Below are positions 8,372 through 18,587 of a stretch of 64,000 nucleotides of DNA, piece after piece. The notes beneath the pieces were generated by a model. The model saw only the letters and a program-made list of their open reading frames with translations, did no database searches and had not been told where the DNA came from. The DNA is taken from contig JBJXHN010000001.1 in assembly GCA_046233135.1 (NCBI GenBank), forward strand, positions 1,054,001 through 1,118,000, in the 5' to 3' direction. A program made the translations under genes and the position numbers. The stretch comes from JBJXHN01 sp046233135 (GTDB taxonomy: Bacteria; Pseudomonadota; Alphaproteobacteria; Rhodospirillales; Rhodospirillaceae). How positions within the stretch are numbered: position 1 is the stretch's first letter; every line of letters starts with the position of its first letter.

Positions 8372-9132
8372 CTATTTCAACCAGAGCATCATCGCGGCCA
8401 GTTTTACGAAGCCCAGGAAATTGGCCGCGAGCTTGTCGTAGCGGGTGGCGATGCGACGCCATTGTTTGAGTTTGGCGAAGAAGCCCTCGACGCCCCATTG
8501 CTCCTTGAAAGCGAGCCAGTTGGTCTCGCGTTGTATTTTCCTGTGGCGACGCGGGGGGATAACGGCTTCACCGCCTTGCTTCTCGATGAGTTCGATCAAG
8601 CTGTTGGCGTCATAAGCTCTGTCGGCCAGAACCTGTTCGGCGGGCAAGTCTCGGATGAGATCACACGCCGGGGCCATGTCGTTTTCCTGTCCTGGGCCGA
8701 GTTCAAAACGGACAGGTAGCCCCAAGGCGTCTACGACGGCGTGGATCTTGGTTCCGAAGCCACCTCGGGATCGCCCGAGAGCCTGGGCTTCCGGTCCCCC
8801 CTTTTTCGCCGCGATCCGGCGGCTTGAGCGTGGGCGCGAACGACAGTGGCATCAATCGCCAGCCACTCGAAGTCGGGATCGTCGGAAATCCCTTCCAGGA
8901 TCCGATCAAAGACGCCTTCCCGGACCCACCGATAGTAGCGCTGCTTCGCGGCCTCATAGGAGCCAAATCGCTCGGGGAGATCCCGCCAACGGGCGCCGGA
9001 ACGAGCCAACCAAAGGAGCGCGTCGAAGAAAAGCCGCGCGTTGCTCCGGGGTCCTCGGCGGCCTTTCATACCGCCGGGCACATAGGGTTTCAGGCGTTCC
9101 CATTGATCGTCGCGTAGAATTTCGCCTTCCAA
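8372..9132 (-). CDS. IS5-family transposase in two frames (programmed -1 frameshift)
   Basis: The first frame (9132 to 8731) encodes the N-terminal DUF4096-like domain (ILRDDQWERLKPYVPGGMKG, then SGARWRDLPERFGSYEAAKQ) and the first catalytic Asp in WLAIDATVVRAH. The second frame (ending 8372) carries VLADRAYDANSL with the second Asp and the Y-x2-R...E region YDKLAANFLGFVKLAAM. Reading shifts back by one base at an A5G6 run (minus strand of about 8796-8806), where the -1 frame continues as GGPEAQALGRSRGGFGTKIH. This is the usual OrfAB arrangement for the group, so the break is probably functional rather than a mutation. Confidence 0.85.
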
Positions 9133-9165
9133 GACCGACCTCCCAAAAATCAGTCTTGAATCACA

Positions 9166-9191
9166 AATAGGGATTCCTGGGAATCCCTATT
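9166..9191. repeat. Perfect 12-bp inverted repeat inside the IS end
   Basis: AATAGGGATTCC and GGAATCCCTATT are separated by only two bases, just upstream of the transposase start. Such hairpins in IS elements can block impinging transcription or translation of the transposase; that role is inferred. Confidence 0.7.
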
Positions 9192-9275
9192 CGTTAAAAA
9201 GTTACTACAGCCTAGCGCATCGACCCAAACGGAGGCGTCAGCCGAAGTCTGGAAAGTTGATGCATAAACAAAGGA

Positions 9276-9320
9276 CTAGTGCACTGACCGCTGAATCATC
9301 TGAATGAGTCAGTGCACTAG
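9276..9320 (-). terminator. 13-bp inverted repeat, candidate terminator of MACPF copy 2
   Basis: CTAGTGCACTGAC (9276-9288) and GTCAGTGCACTAG (9308-9320) are a perfect inverted repeat with a 19-base loop. Read on the minus strand, downstream of the second MACPF gene, it is followed by a T-rich stretch (TCCTTTGTTT). It could also be the relic of a small mobile element. Confidence 0.5.
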
Positions 9321-9429
9321 CGATCCGAAACTGACGTGTCAAACCACCAGATTTTCGATTGGTGGATCACCTGAGAACCATTAATCCCTCATTACGAAGG
9401 ACACATCACCTCTACACCATCCGTGGGCT

Positions 9430-10929
9430 TTAATATTTCTTGTAAGCGAAGTAAATATAACGTCCTCCCGCTCCTTTATTCACATCTTTCTTAAGAAGCG
9501 TATATCCATAAGGCGGATGCAAGTCCTGATTTTCTCCCTCGACGACAGTCAGATCAACGATGCCCTCAGCCACCCCCTCAGACGTCGCTTTCCCCAGCTT
9601 GTAGCAAAGATAGACGCGCTTCCCCTTTTCCGTCCCATAATTGAGGTTCGTGTCAATTTTTGTATACCCCTCTGGTACCACTTCATTATCATAAATCACG
9701 TCGATATCCGTGATAGGTGTGGCGAAAGACGTCGCCCCCTGTGGCGGACATTCAAGATGAAAATAGGCATAGACATAGTCGCCGCCGGCTTTATGATTCA
9801 GATCATGATAGATCTTTGTGTACCCATTTGGCGTCGGAGGAACATCACCGTCCTTCCTTGCATGCTGTATTATTATGCTGTTTATGTAGCCATAATAATA
9901 CTTGACTTTTTTACTCCTTTCTTCCAAGTATTCTTGAGCAGCAAGCTCGAACATCTCTTTGTTTTTGCTAGACTGAACAAGTTCTGAAAACATGATCAGA
10001 GCATTTTCCTTTGCAAAGGAGATAAGAGCGGGATATCTGGGAATTGAGCTCCGCCACTCTTCAAAATAGTCCCCTTCATCAATACTACCAGAAACGGTTG
10101 GATCTCCACCAATTGCAGTAATACTCTGACTAGAGTCCTTGCTAAAAGCTGCAATTTGCTCCGCATTCTTATTTTTAGTTTCATTTGAGAGCTGACCAGT
10201 CGCGTTCTTCAATCCAAGTTCCGCGCCTTTTTCGAGATCATACCCAGAAGCACTATAGGTATTCTTTGTTGAAGCAATCGCGTTGAGTCGGCCCCCCATA
10301 CTGAAACTGGCAAGGAAGTAAACTCCATGCTGCTCATAGAATTTCATCACTTCATGGGCTCTCAAGTCCGGCTGCTCAAAAAACTTCCTTATATCCGTAT
10401 TTAGATATGGCAACATAGATTCCACATCAACTCTCAAGGACCAAAGCTCGAACTCCTGGTCTACCTGAGAATACTCATGCTCACTGCTCTCATACATTTC
10501 CTTGGAGAAACTGGAAGATATTGACGCGGAGAAAAAGCTATACCCTCCAGACAACTTGGTAGCCTTGGACAGACTTGCTTGATATTCTTCGATATTCTTA
10601 CCTGAAAAACTTTGAGTCCTCATCATATTACTAGTAAAATCGTAGACACCCTTTGGAACCACCCAGGACTCATTCACGTGAGACTGGACAAATTCAGCGG
10701 AAGAAAAATCGAAAACCGGCATTCCCAATAGATTTTTAGCATTGGCGTTTTCCCCAAAGACATCATAACCACACCCGATATACGAGCAACCTGGCGTCAT
10801 TTGCTTTCCATCCGGTGCCTTTGCACTCATTGCATATGGGTCGCTCCGTACTGTTACAGGTTTATTTGAGATTTCATTCTTGGGCTTGCTGACCAGCTCG
10901 GAGATCACTTCTTCTGGTGCATGTTTCAT
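9430..10929 (-). CDS. MACPF (perforin-like) protein with C-terminal beta-prism/MABP-like domain, copy 2
   Basis: A 499-residue paralogue of the first MACPF protein, similar along its whole length: GCGYDVFGENA near residue 52, the signature YEQHGVYFLASFSMGGRL near residues 198-215, and three C-terminal PxGYxxI/L...YxY repeats ending in AGGRYIYFAYKKY. The N-terminal ~45 residues and the helical clusters differ most, suggesting that membrane-inserting regions and export/leader parts have diverged while the fold is kept. AAGGAA precedes the ATG. The gene is AT-rich like copy 1. No signal peptide is evident. The pair may work together (hetero-oligomer) or have different targets; neither can be decided from sequence. 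Confidence 0.85.
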   Translation of the reverse strand: MKHAPEEVISELVSKPKNEISNKPVTVRSDPYAMSAKAPDGKQMTPGCSYIGCGYDVFGENANAKNLLGMPVFDFSSAEFVQSHVNESWVVPKGVYDFTSNMMRTQSFSGKNIEEYQASLSKATKLSGGYSFFSASISSSFSKEMYESSEHEYSQVDQEFELWSLRVDVESMLPYLNTDIRKFFEQPDLRAHEVMKFYEQHGVYFLASFSMGGRLNAIASTKNTYSASGYDLEKGAELGLKNATGQLSNETKNKNAEQIAAFSKDSSQSITAIGGDPTVSGSIDEGDYFEEWRSSIPRYPALISFAKENALIMFSELVQSSKNKEMFELAAQEYLEERSKKVKYYYGYINSIIIQHARKDGDVPPTPNGYTKIYHDLNHKAGGDYVYAYFHLECPPQGATSFATPITDIDVIYDNEVVPEGYTKIDTNLNYGTEKGKRVYLCYKLGKATSEGVAEGIVDLTVVEGENQDLHPPYGYTLLKKDVNKGAGGRYIYFAYKKY

Positions 10930-11336
10930 GAATCATATTCCTTTGATTGAGTTTAACCACCGTTATTTCTATACATTTCATCAATTGATTCTGTCTAGAC
11001 CCTATTTACACTTTTTGATTTACTTTCATTAATATACGACCTTAAGGAGATATATTAGGAACAACCGACCAGGAAAGCCAGAACATGGCTCTCGGCGCCA
11101 CCGGTCGATGACGAAAAATCTCATTTTCCACCTGGAAAAAGGATCCGCGTTCAACGAAAAAAAGCACTGGCTGCGCTTCTCGACGTCGAGATCGATCGAC
11201 TTTTCGGAGCTGCCGCGAGCCGTCACCACATATCAAGGCCGGATGAGTGGAAAGAAGGATTCCAAAACTGCGCCGCTACATAGCCACGGGGCAGTCCCCT
11301 CGACTCAATTGAGTTTGTCTCGGATCGGAAGGGGTC
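10930..11336. other. AT-rich to mixed intergenic region upstream of MACPF copy 2
   Basis: The left part is AT-rich and holds GTCTAGA at 10993-10999 about 65 bases upstream of the MACPF start, matching copy 1. The right part (about 11040-11290) has short overlapping open frames on both strands, such as a minus-strand one around 11042-11236. None matches a family I recognise, so no gene is called. The last 14 bases begin the segment shared with the yqaA remnant. Confidence 0.4.
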
Positions 11337-11786
11337 CTACCCCCACCAGCCTCCCGGCACGAGCCCGGCCAGCACCACATAGCGGCCGGTCTTGGACAGG
11401 GCAACGATGGCCAGGAACTGCCAGAACGGCACGCGCAGCACCCCGGCCACCACGGTCAGCGGGTCGCCGATAAATGGCGTCCAGGCAAGCAGCAGGGACC
11501 ACTTGCCCCAGCGGTCATACCACCGCTCGGCGCGAGCCAGTTGGGCGCGATTGGCTGGGAACCAGCGGCGGTCCTCGAAGCGGGTTATGAACTGGCCGAG
11601 CACGTAATTGACACAGCTGCCCAGCGTGTTCCCCACGCTGGCCACCACCACCAGCAACAGCGCGGACCAGTCGCCCGCCGCCAGCATGCCGGCGAAGACG
11701 AACTCGCTTTGGAAGGGGAAGATCGTCGCCGCCCCGAAGGCGGACAGAAAAAGGCCGCCAAGCCCGAGCAGCGTGGCGGCCTCCAT
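11337..11786 (-). CDS. yqaA: YqaA-family inner-membrane protein (DedA/VTT superfamily)
   Basis: This 149-residue membrane protein has the YqaA pattern: an N-terminal amphipathic start, FPFQSEFVFAGMLAAGDW, SVGNTLGSCVNYVLGQ, then ERWYDRWGKWSLLLAWTPFI and GDPLTVVAGVLRVPFWQFL. The family belongs to the SNARE-associated/VTT-domain proteins, thought to affect lipid scrambling or membrane homeostasis. It lies 46 bases downstream of ettA on the same strand. Its 3' end has been duplicated next to MACPF copy 1. Confidence 0.88.
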   Translation of the reverse strand: MEAATLLGLGGLFLSAFGAATIFPFQSEFVFAGMLAAGDWSALLLVVVASVGNTLGSCVNYVLGQFITRFEDRRWFPANRAQLARAERWYDRWGKWSLLLAWTPFIGDPLTVVAGVLRVPFWQFLAIVALSKTGRYVVLAGLVPGGWWG

Positions 11787-11832
11787 TCCTACGATCCCTC
11801 TGTCGCTTGCAAAGGCACGGCGGGACGCCGGC

Positions 11833-13512
<1,680 letters not shown>

Positions 13513-13809
13513 GACATGCTCCGACTCGGATGGGAAAACGGGGCGCCCGGGGAGGGGTCGTGCAGATCTGACCTCCCGGGGACACGGGGTGCTTTGTAGC
13601 TCACGCCCGCCGCCGATGCAACGCGGCGGCTGCTTCTCTCCTCCGGTACGGGCAACGGCCGCCGGTTGGCTGGTCCAGCCACCAGATGTTGTGGAGGTTT
13701 CCGGACCCGGACCCGCCGCGACCCCAGATTTCATCTGGTATCCGCAACGCCCCTGGCATAGCCTCGCGCCCCGGGACAGTCGAATAAACGGCGGCGGAGG
13801 GACAGGTCC
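13513..13809. other. Divergent intergenic region ettA / parA-like gene
   Basis: Nearly 300 bases between two divergent starts. It must hold both promoters, but I see no convincing -35/-10 pair or operator. Open frames here are GC-driven shadows. Confidence 0.3.
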
Positions 13810-14454
13810 ATGGCGGCGCGTATCGTGACAATCGCCCAGCAGAAGGGTGGGGCGGGAAAGACCACCGTGGTCGCCCAGCTGGCGGTTGCCTGGCTGAACA
13901 GGGGCCATTCCGTGGCCGTGGTCGACATCGATCCCCAGGGCAGCCTGTCCGCCTGGCACGCCGTCCGCGAAGAGGCGATGGGGGCCGGAGAGACCGGCCT
14001 GCATCTGTCCGACGTCGCCGGCTGGCGCCTGGGCACGGAGCTGGACCGCCTGCGCAACCAGTTCGACTATGTGCTGGTCGACACCCCACCCCATGCGGAA
14101 ACGGAGGCCAAGGCCGCCGTGCGGGCCGGCGATATCCTGCTGCTGCCCGTCCAGCCCAGCCCCATGGACCTGTGGGCCACCCAGCCGACCATCGACATGG
14201 CCCGCAAGGAGCGCACCCGGGCGCTGGTGGTGCTCAATCGCCTGCCGCCGCGTGGCCGCCTGCCGGACATCATCGAAGGCAAGCTGCGTGCCGACGACCT
14301 GCCCGTCGCCGATGCCCGCCTGGGCAACCGCACCGCCTATGCCGCGAGCATGCTGGAGGGCAAGGGCGTGCTGGAAAGCCACCGCCGGACCCGCGCCGCC
14401 GAAGAAGTGCTGGAACTGGCCGACGAAGTGGACCGTTTGCTCTCCGCCGGCTGA
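13810..14454 (+). CDS. ParA/MinD-type ATPase (orphan)
   Basis: A 214-residue P-loop ATPase with the deviant Walker A motif QKGGAGKTT at its N terminus, switch I VVDIDPQGSLS and Walker B region YVLVDTPPH. ParA proteins use ATP-dependent dimerisation to position DNA or protein cargo. No parB-like partner or centromere repeats are nearby, so this is an orphan ParA of the short chromosomal type common in alphaproteobacteria; its cargo is unknown. Confidence 0.88.
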   Translation: MAARIVTIAQQKGGAGKTTVVAQLAVAWLNRGHSVAVVDIDPQGSLSAWHAVREEAMGAGETGLHLSDVAGWRLGTELDRLRNQFDYVLVDTPPHAETEAKAAVRAGDILLLPVQPSPMDLWATQPTIDMARKERTRALVVLNRLPPRGRLPDIIEGKLRADDLPVADARLGNRTAYAASMLEGKGVLESHRRTRAAEEVLELADEVDRLLSAG

Positions 14455-14521
14455 GCGTTGGCCCGCCCGCCCTTCGATTTCCTGCCCCCCTCGCCTCTAC
14501 CATCTGTTAAGAGCGTTCCAC

Positions 14522-15127
14522 ATGATCGAGCCGAAGAAAGTCGACGTCCTGAAGACCGAGACGGTCGCCCAGGCGTATTTCCGCCTGGATGCCTGGGAAG
14601 TGCGCCACGAGATGTACGCCGGGGGCATGAGCGGCACGGTGCGCCGGGAATGCCTGGAGCGGGGCCACGCGGTGGCCGTGTTGCTGTATGATCCGGTCGC
14701 CGATGCCGTGGTGCTGGTGGAACAGTTCCGCATCGGCGCCCTGGCCGCCGGCCTGCATCCCTGGCTGGTCGAAGTGGTCGCCGGCATTATCGAGGACGGC
14801 GAAAGCCCCGCCGACGTGGCCCTGCGCGAAATCACCGAGGAAAGCGGCTTGGTGGCGCAGGACCTGATCGAAGTGGGCCTTTATGCCGCCAGCCCCGGCT
14901 GCACCAGCGAGACCATCCGCCTGTTCGCCGCCAAGGTGGACAGCTCCGGCGCCGGCGGCATCCACGGGCTGGATGCGGAACACGAAGATATCCGCGTCAT
15001 GACCATGCCCGCGGCGCAGTTCATCGCCGACACCAAGGCCTTCAAGGCGGTCAATGCCACCACCCTTCTGGCCGGCTTCTGGTTCGCCCTGAACCATGAG
15101 GACCTGAAGGCCAAATGGAGCGGCTGA
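14522..15127 (+). CDS. nudF: NUDIX hydrolase, ADP-ribose pyrophosphatase type
   Basis: A 201-residue protein with a complete NUDIX box, GIIEDGESPADVALREITEE, preceded by VVLVEQFRIGAL, the motif of the ADP-sugar pyrophosphatase group. It should hydrolyse ADP-ribose to AMP and ribose-5-phosphate with Mg2+. The start at 14522 gives the usual NudF length and N terminus. It follows the parA-like gene by 67 bases. The gene symbol is by family resemblance. Confidence 0.88.
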   Translation: MIEPKKVDVLKTETVAQAYFRLDAWEVRHEMYAGGMSGTVRRECLERGHAVAVLLYDPVADAVVLVEQFRIGALAAGLHPWLVEVVAGIIEDGESPADVALREITEESGLVAQDLIEVGLYAASPGCTSETIRLFAAKVDSSGAGGIHGLDAEHEDIRVMTMPAAQFIADTKAFKAVNATTLLAGFWFALNHEDLKAKWSG

Positions 15128-15172
15128 ACGGTACGCCCCGTCGCCCCGGCCCCCCTCCCCGATCAGGCCGCG

Positions 15173-15706
15173 TTACGCCTGACGGGCCAGCGGCGGACGC
15201 AACAAGCCTTTCAGTGCCAGCAAGGCCTGATCGAAGCTGCAGGTAACCGCCGACAGGGCGCGACAGACCATCATGCTGTCCGTCAGCCCGAAGTCTTCCA
15301 CCTCTCGGCCATCGGGGTCGAACCAGCGGCCGTCTTCCAGGGTCAGACGCCCCCGATACCAGGCAAGGACCCGATCCAGGTAGTCGCTGTCGTCGTCCGT
15401 CCATCCCACAATGGGGATACCCAGCGCGGCGGCAAATCCCACTTCAAAAGCCACGCCTGCGTCCATGGAACAGCCGCGTAGGGGGGAAATGTCCGCCACC
15501 ACGCCATCACAGGCGCACAGCAGCGCCTTGGTTTCCTGGTACCGCGCCTGGGCCGTGGCCGGCGGGCTCAGGCCCCGTTCGTCCACCGCCACGTCACCGG
15601 GCAGGACCGCCTCGAAACCATGGGCCACACACATCCGCTGGACGCCACGGGAATGATCAACTGCGGACGCAAGATGCGCCCCCGGACCCGTGATATAAAT
15701 TCGCAT
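15173..15706 (-). CDS. Nucleoside 2-deoxyribosyltransferase
   Basis: The 177-residue protein begins with MRIYITGPG and has CDGVVADISPLRG plus MDAGVAFEVGFAAALGIPI, the binding-site motifs of the nucleoside 2-deoxyribosyltransferase family (catalytic Glu in the FEVGFA segment). It would transfer 2-deoxyribose between bases in nucleotide salvage, or hydrolyse nucleoside derivatives. It is convergent with the NUDIX gene. Confidence 0.85.
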   Translation of the reverse strand: MRIYITGPGAHLASAVDHSRGVQRMCVAHGFEAVLPGDVAVDERGLSPPATAQARYQETKALLCACDGVVADISPLRGCSMDAGVAFEVGFAAALGIPIVGWTDDDSDYLDRVLAWYRGRLTLEDGRWFDPDGREVEDFGLTDSMMVCRALSAVTCSFDQALLALKGLLRPPLARQA

Positions 15707-16029
15707 GTTGATTTCTGTCCCCTGGTCAAGAACCGGACCGAAACGCCGGCCCCGCTGCCATACCTCCGACGCCGGTCTCCTTGCGGATACCCTCTCGCGC
15801 GGTGGACCGGCCGGTCGGGCGGATTGTACGAAGACTGTTTGGGAAATGAAATCCGCGATTCACACAGGGACATCGTAAAAAGAGTAAGTCCTTGGGGTAA
15901 GACAACTAATAATCACCATTTCCGGCTCGCCAAAGGTGCCCGGCCGAAGACGGTACGCACCTCCTATAAACTGGAATTCTTTCGAGACGGAACCAAACAC
16001 GGCAAAGATGAGGTACGTGCAGAAGCGTC
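15707..16029. other. Divergent intergenic region upstream of mnmC
   Basis: About 320 bases between the deoxyribosyltransferase and mnmC starts. GAGGT about 16 bases before the mnmC ATG may be its weak ribosome site. Short open frames here show no recognisable protein signal. Confidence 0.3.
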
Positions 16030-18123
16030 ATGACAATGGGACCCCATGAAAGTGCCTGGCGGCTTTCCGAGTCGCCCCTGCGCTGGTCGGACGACGGCAC
16101 ACCGTCATCGGACCTCTACGGTGACATCTATTACGCCCCGGCGGCGGGCCTGGCTGAAACGCGCCATGTGTTTCTGGACGGTTGCGGCCTGCCCGACGCG
16201 TGGCAGGACCGGCCGGCCTATGCCATCGGAGAACTGGGGTTCGGCACGGGACTGAACTTTGCCGCGGCCTGGATGGCCTGGCGGGACAGCCCTGCCCCCC
16301 GGCCGCACCTGTGCTACATATCCGTGGAAGGCCACCCCCTGCCCGCTGCCGATGCCACACGCGCCCTGCGCGCGGCCGGTGTGCCGGACGATCTGGTCCG
16401 CGCCCTGGACGCCGCCTGGCCCCCGCCCCAACCGGGCAGCCACACCCGGGACTTCGAGGACGGCGCGGTGCGGCTGATCCTGCTGCACGGACCGGTGGAC
16501 GCCATGCTGACGGGCCTGAACGGCCGGGTGGATGCCTGGTTCCTGGACGGTTTCGCGCCCTCGCGCAATCCGGCCATGTGGGCGCCGCCGGTGCTGGAGC
16601 GCATCGCCGCACTCAGCGGGCCGGGTACGCGACTGGCCTCCTTCAGCACCGCTGGCGCCGTGCGGCGCGGGCTTGGCGCTGTCGGCTTCGCGGTCGCCAA
16701 GGTCCCGGGCTTCGGCCACAAGCGCGAGGCCCTGCGAGCCACCTTCGCCCCCGACCGGAACCCGCAGCCCCCGCGTCTTCCCGACGAAACACCGCCCTGG
16801 CTGCCCCTCGGCACCCCGTTGTCTGCCGGAGACGCCGTCCTGGTCATCGGTGGCGGGGTGGCCGGCTGCGCGGCCGCCCACGCCTTGCACCGCGCCGGCC
16901 TGCGCCCGACCCTGCTGGACGCCGCCGGAACCCTGGCCAGTGCCGCATCGGGCAATCCGGTGGGGCTGTTCATGCCACGCCTGACCGCCACCCCCAGCGC
17001 CGACGGCCGCTTTCATGCCGCCGCCTTCCTGTATGCCCGTCACCTTTACACCGCTCTGAACGAGACCGCCGAAGGCCCCCTGTTCATCGGGCCGGACGGG
17101 ATCCTCGCCCTGCCTGGCGATGCCCGCACCGCCCGCCGCCACGGCCAGATCGCCGACCGCCTGCCCTGGCCCGCCGCCTTGCTGCGCCAGGCCACCCCCG
17201 AAGACCTCGTCTCGTTCGTCCCGGCGGAAAACGCCGTACCCGACGGCAGTGCCCTGATGATCGGGGCCGCCGCCTGTCTGCGCCCCGCGCGGGTCTGTGC
17301 CGCCCTTGCCGGATCGCTGCCCCGCCGCACCAACGCTCCGGTGGCCCGCCTGCATCACACCGCGACAGGCCTGTGGCAGGCGCTGTCCGCCAATGGAAGC
17401 GTGCTGGGAGAAGCACCGGCCGTGGTGGTGGCCGGCGGTGCGCTGACCCCGGCGCTGCTCCCCGATGCCGCCCTGCCCCTGGAAGCCAACCGGGGCCAGA
17501 TCAGCATCCTGCCCGCCGACCCCGCCGCGCCGCCGATGCCCCATGCGGTCACCTGGGGCGGCTATGTCACGCCGGCAGTGCGTCTGGATGAGAGTACGCC
17601 GCCGCTCCGGGTGCTCGGTGCCAGCTATGCCCCAGTTGCCGATGCCACCGATACGGCCTCCTGGAGCCCAGCCCGCCCGGAGGACCACAGCCGCGCCCTG
17701 ATCGAAATGGCCGAGCGTCTGCCGACGCTGGCCGCGACCCTGGCCGGGCTGACGCCCACGCATCGGGTTTCCTTGCGCTGTATCGCCCCGGACCGCCGCC
17801 CGCTCGTCGGCCCGGTCCACGATGCGGCTGCCTACGAAGCCGCCTTCGCCGCCCTGCGCCATGGCCCCTTCGCCCCTGCGCCAAGCCCGGAGCAAGCCGC
17901 AGCGGCCTTTCCGCCGGGCCTTTGGATGCTTGGCGGCCTCGGATCCCGGGGGTTCCAGACCGCCCCCTTGGCCGCCGCCCTCCTTGCCGCCGCCATGACT
18001 GGCCAGCCGTTGCCGGTGGAAGAAGACGTGCGGGCCATGCTCCACCCCGCCCGCTTCCTGATGCGCCGGTTGAAGCGGGGAGACGGCGGTGAAGGCCGCG
18101 ACACAAGGATTGACCGGGGATGA
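16030..18123 (+). CDS. mnmC: Bifunctional tRNA mnm5s2U34 enzyme MnmC (MnmD methyltransferase + FAD oxidase)
   Basis: A 697-residue two-domain enzyme. The N-terminal ~235 residues form the SAM-dependent methyltransferase, with GELGFGTGLNF and catalytic WFLDGFAPSRNPAMW. The C-terminal part is a DAO-type FAD oxidoreductase starting at VIGGGVAGCAAAHAL and ending with WMLGGLGSRGFQTAPL. It converts cmnm5(s2)U34 to nm5 and then mnm5(s2)U in the wobble position of tRNAs such as tRNA-Glu, which is also encoded in this window. The HNH gene overlaps its stop by four bases. Confidence 0.95.
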   Translation: MTMGPHESAWRLSESPLRWSDDGTPSSDLYGDIYYAPAAGLAETRHVFLDGCGLPDAWQDRPAYAIGELGFGTGLNFAAAWMAWRDSPAPRPHLCYISVEGHPLPAADATRALRAAGVPDDLVRALDAAWPPPQPGSHTRDFEDGAVRLILLHGPVDAMLTGLNGRVDAWFLDGFAPSRNPAMWAPPVLERIAALSGPGTRLASFSTAGAVRRGLGAVGFAVAKVPGFGHKREALRATFAPDRNPQPPRLPDETPPWLPLGTPLSAGDAVLVIGGGVAGCAAAHALHRAGLRPTLLDAAGTLASAASGNPVGLFMPRLTATPSADGRFHAAAFLYARHLYTALNETAEGPLFIGPDGILALPGDARTARRHGQIADRLPWPAALLRQATPEDLVSFVPAENAVPDGSALMIGAAACLRPARVCAALAGSLPRRTNAPVARLHHTATGLWQALSANGSVLGEAPAVVVAGGALTPALLPDAALPLEANRGQISILPADPAAPPMPHAVTWGGYVTPAVRLDESTPPLRVLGASYAPVADATDTASWSPARPEDHSRALIEMAERLPTLAATLAGLTPTHRVSLRCIAPDRRPLVGPVHDAAAYEAAFAALRHGPFAPAPSPEQAAAAFPPGLWMLGGLGSRGFQTAPLAAALLAAAMTGQPLPVEEDVRAMLHPARFLMRRLKRGDGGEGRDTRIDRG

Positions 18124-18458
18124 AGCTGCCCGCCGGCACACCGCTGGGTCCCTGCCCGCTGTGTGGCCGGCCCATGCTTTCCGGCCCCAGTGTTGATCGC
18201 CACCACTGGATTCCCCGTGCCGAGGGCGGGGTACAGGCGGACTGGATCCATGTGGTCTGCCATCGCATGATCCACCGCCTGTTCGACGAAGCGACCCTGG
18301 CCCGCGCCCACCCCACCGCCGACAGCCTGTCCGTCCACCCGGATATGGACCGCTTCCTGCACTGGGTGCGCCGCAAGCCAGCAGACTATGTGGATTGGCC
18401 GGAAACCCCGATACGCCACGGGAAAAACAGAGGCCGGTCTCCACGGGGAGGCAGGTGA
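18120..18458 (+). CDS. Small HNH-type zinc protein
   Basis: A 112-residue protein with CPLCGRPM, VDRHHWIPRAEGG and CHRMIHRLFDE, the layout of a compact HNH/His-Me finger nuclease domain with a CxxC zinc knuckle. Many similar proteins are annotated as HNH endonucleases of unknown role. It overlaps mnmC by ATGA, so it is translated from the same mRNA. Nuclease activity is inferred from the motif only. Confidence 0.75.
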   Translation: MKLPAGTPLGPCPLCGRPMLSGPSVDRHHWIPRAEGGVQADWIHVVCHRMIHRLFDEATLARAHPTADSLSVHPDMDRFLHWVRRKPADYVDWPETPIRHGKNRGRSPRGGR

Positions 18459-18587
18459 AGCCCTCCAAATACGATCCGGTATCACATCAGGTCTGTATAA
18501 AACGAGAAATTGATGTAGAATGCGCCCCCGCGAGCAGGTGGAACAAGCCCGGCATTCCCTTCAAGGAACGGGCGAAGCGGGGGGACC

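Larger units (their letters stand above)
8353..9212 (-). mobile_element. IS5-like insertion sequence (about 860 bp) with TA target duplication
   Basis: The ends are imperfect inverted repeats: GGCTGTAGTGACAAGTTAAC at 8353 and, read inwards from 9212, GGCTGTAGTAACTTTTTAAC. TA flanks both ends (8351-8352 and 9213-9214) inside CTAG sites, as expected for IS5/IS427-type elements that duplicate a 2-4 bp YTAR/CTAG target. The element encodes a two-frame DDE transposase. A perfect inverted repeat near its transposase-proximal end may shield the gene from read-through transcription. The element looks intact and fairly recent. It inserted next to the yqaA remnant between the two MACPF genes. Confidence 0.9.

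Noticed and set aside
8372..9132. Transposase inactivated by a frameshift
   Set aside because: The break lies at an A5G6 slippery run in the usual OrfA/OrfB position, so programmed frameshifting is the better explanation.
11042..11473. Short open frames between MACPF copy 2 and yqaA
   Set aside because: No recognisable domain or start signal; the right part overlaps yqaA antisense.
13810..14454. Plasmid or chromosome partition locus
   Set aside because: Only a short ParA-type ATPase is present; there is no ParB and no parS-like repeat.
15620..16033. Plus-strand open frame between the deoxyribosyltransferase and mnmC
   Set aside because: Its first part is antisense to a real gene and the rest has no family signal or good ribosome site.
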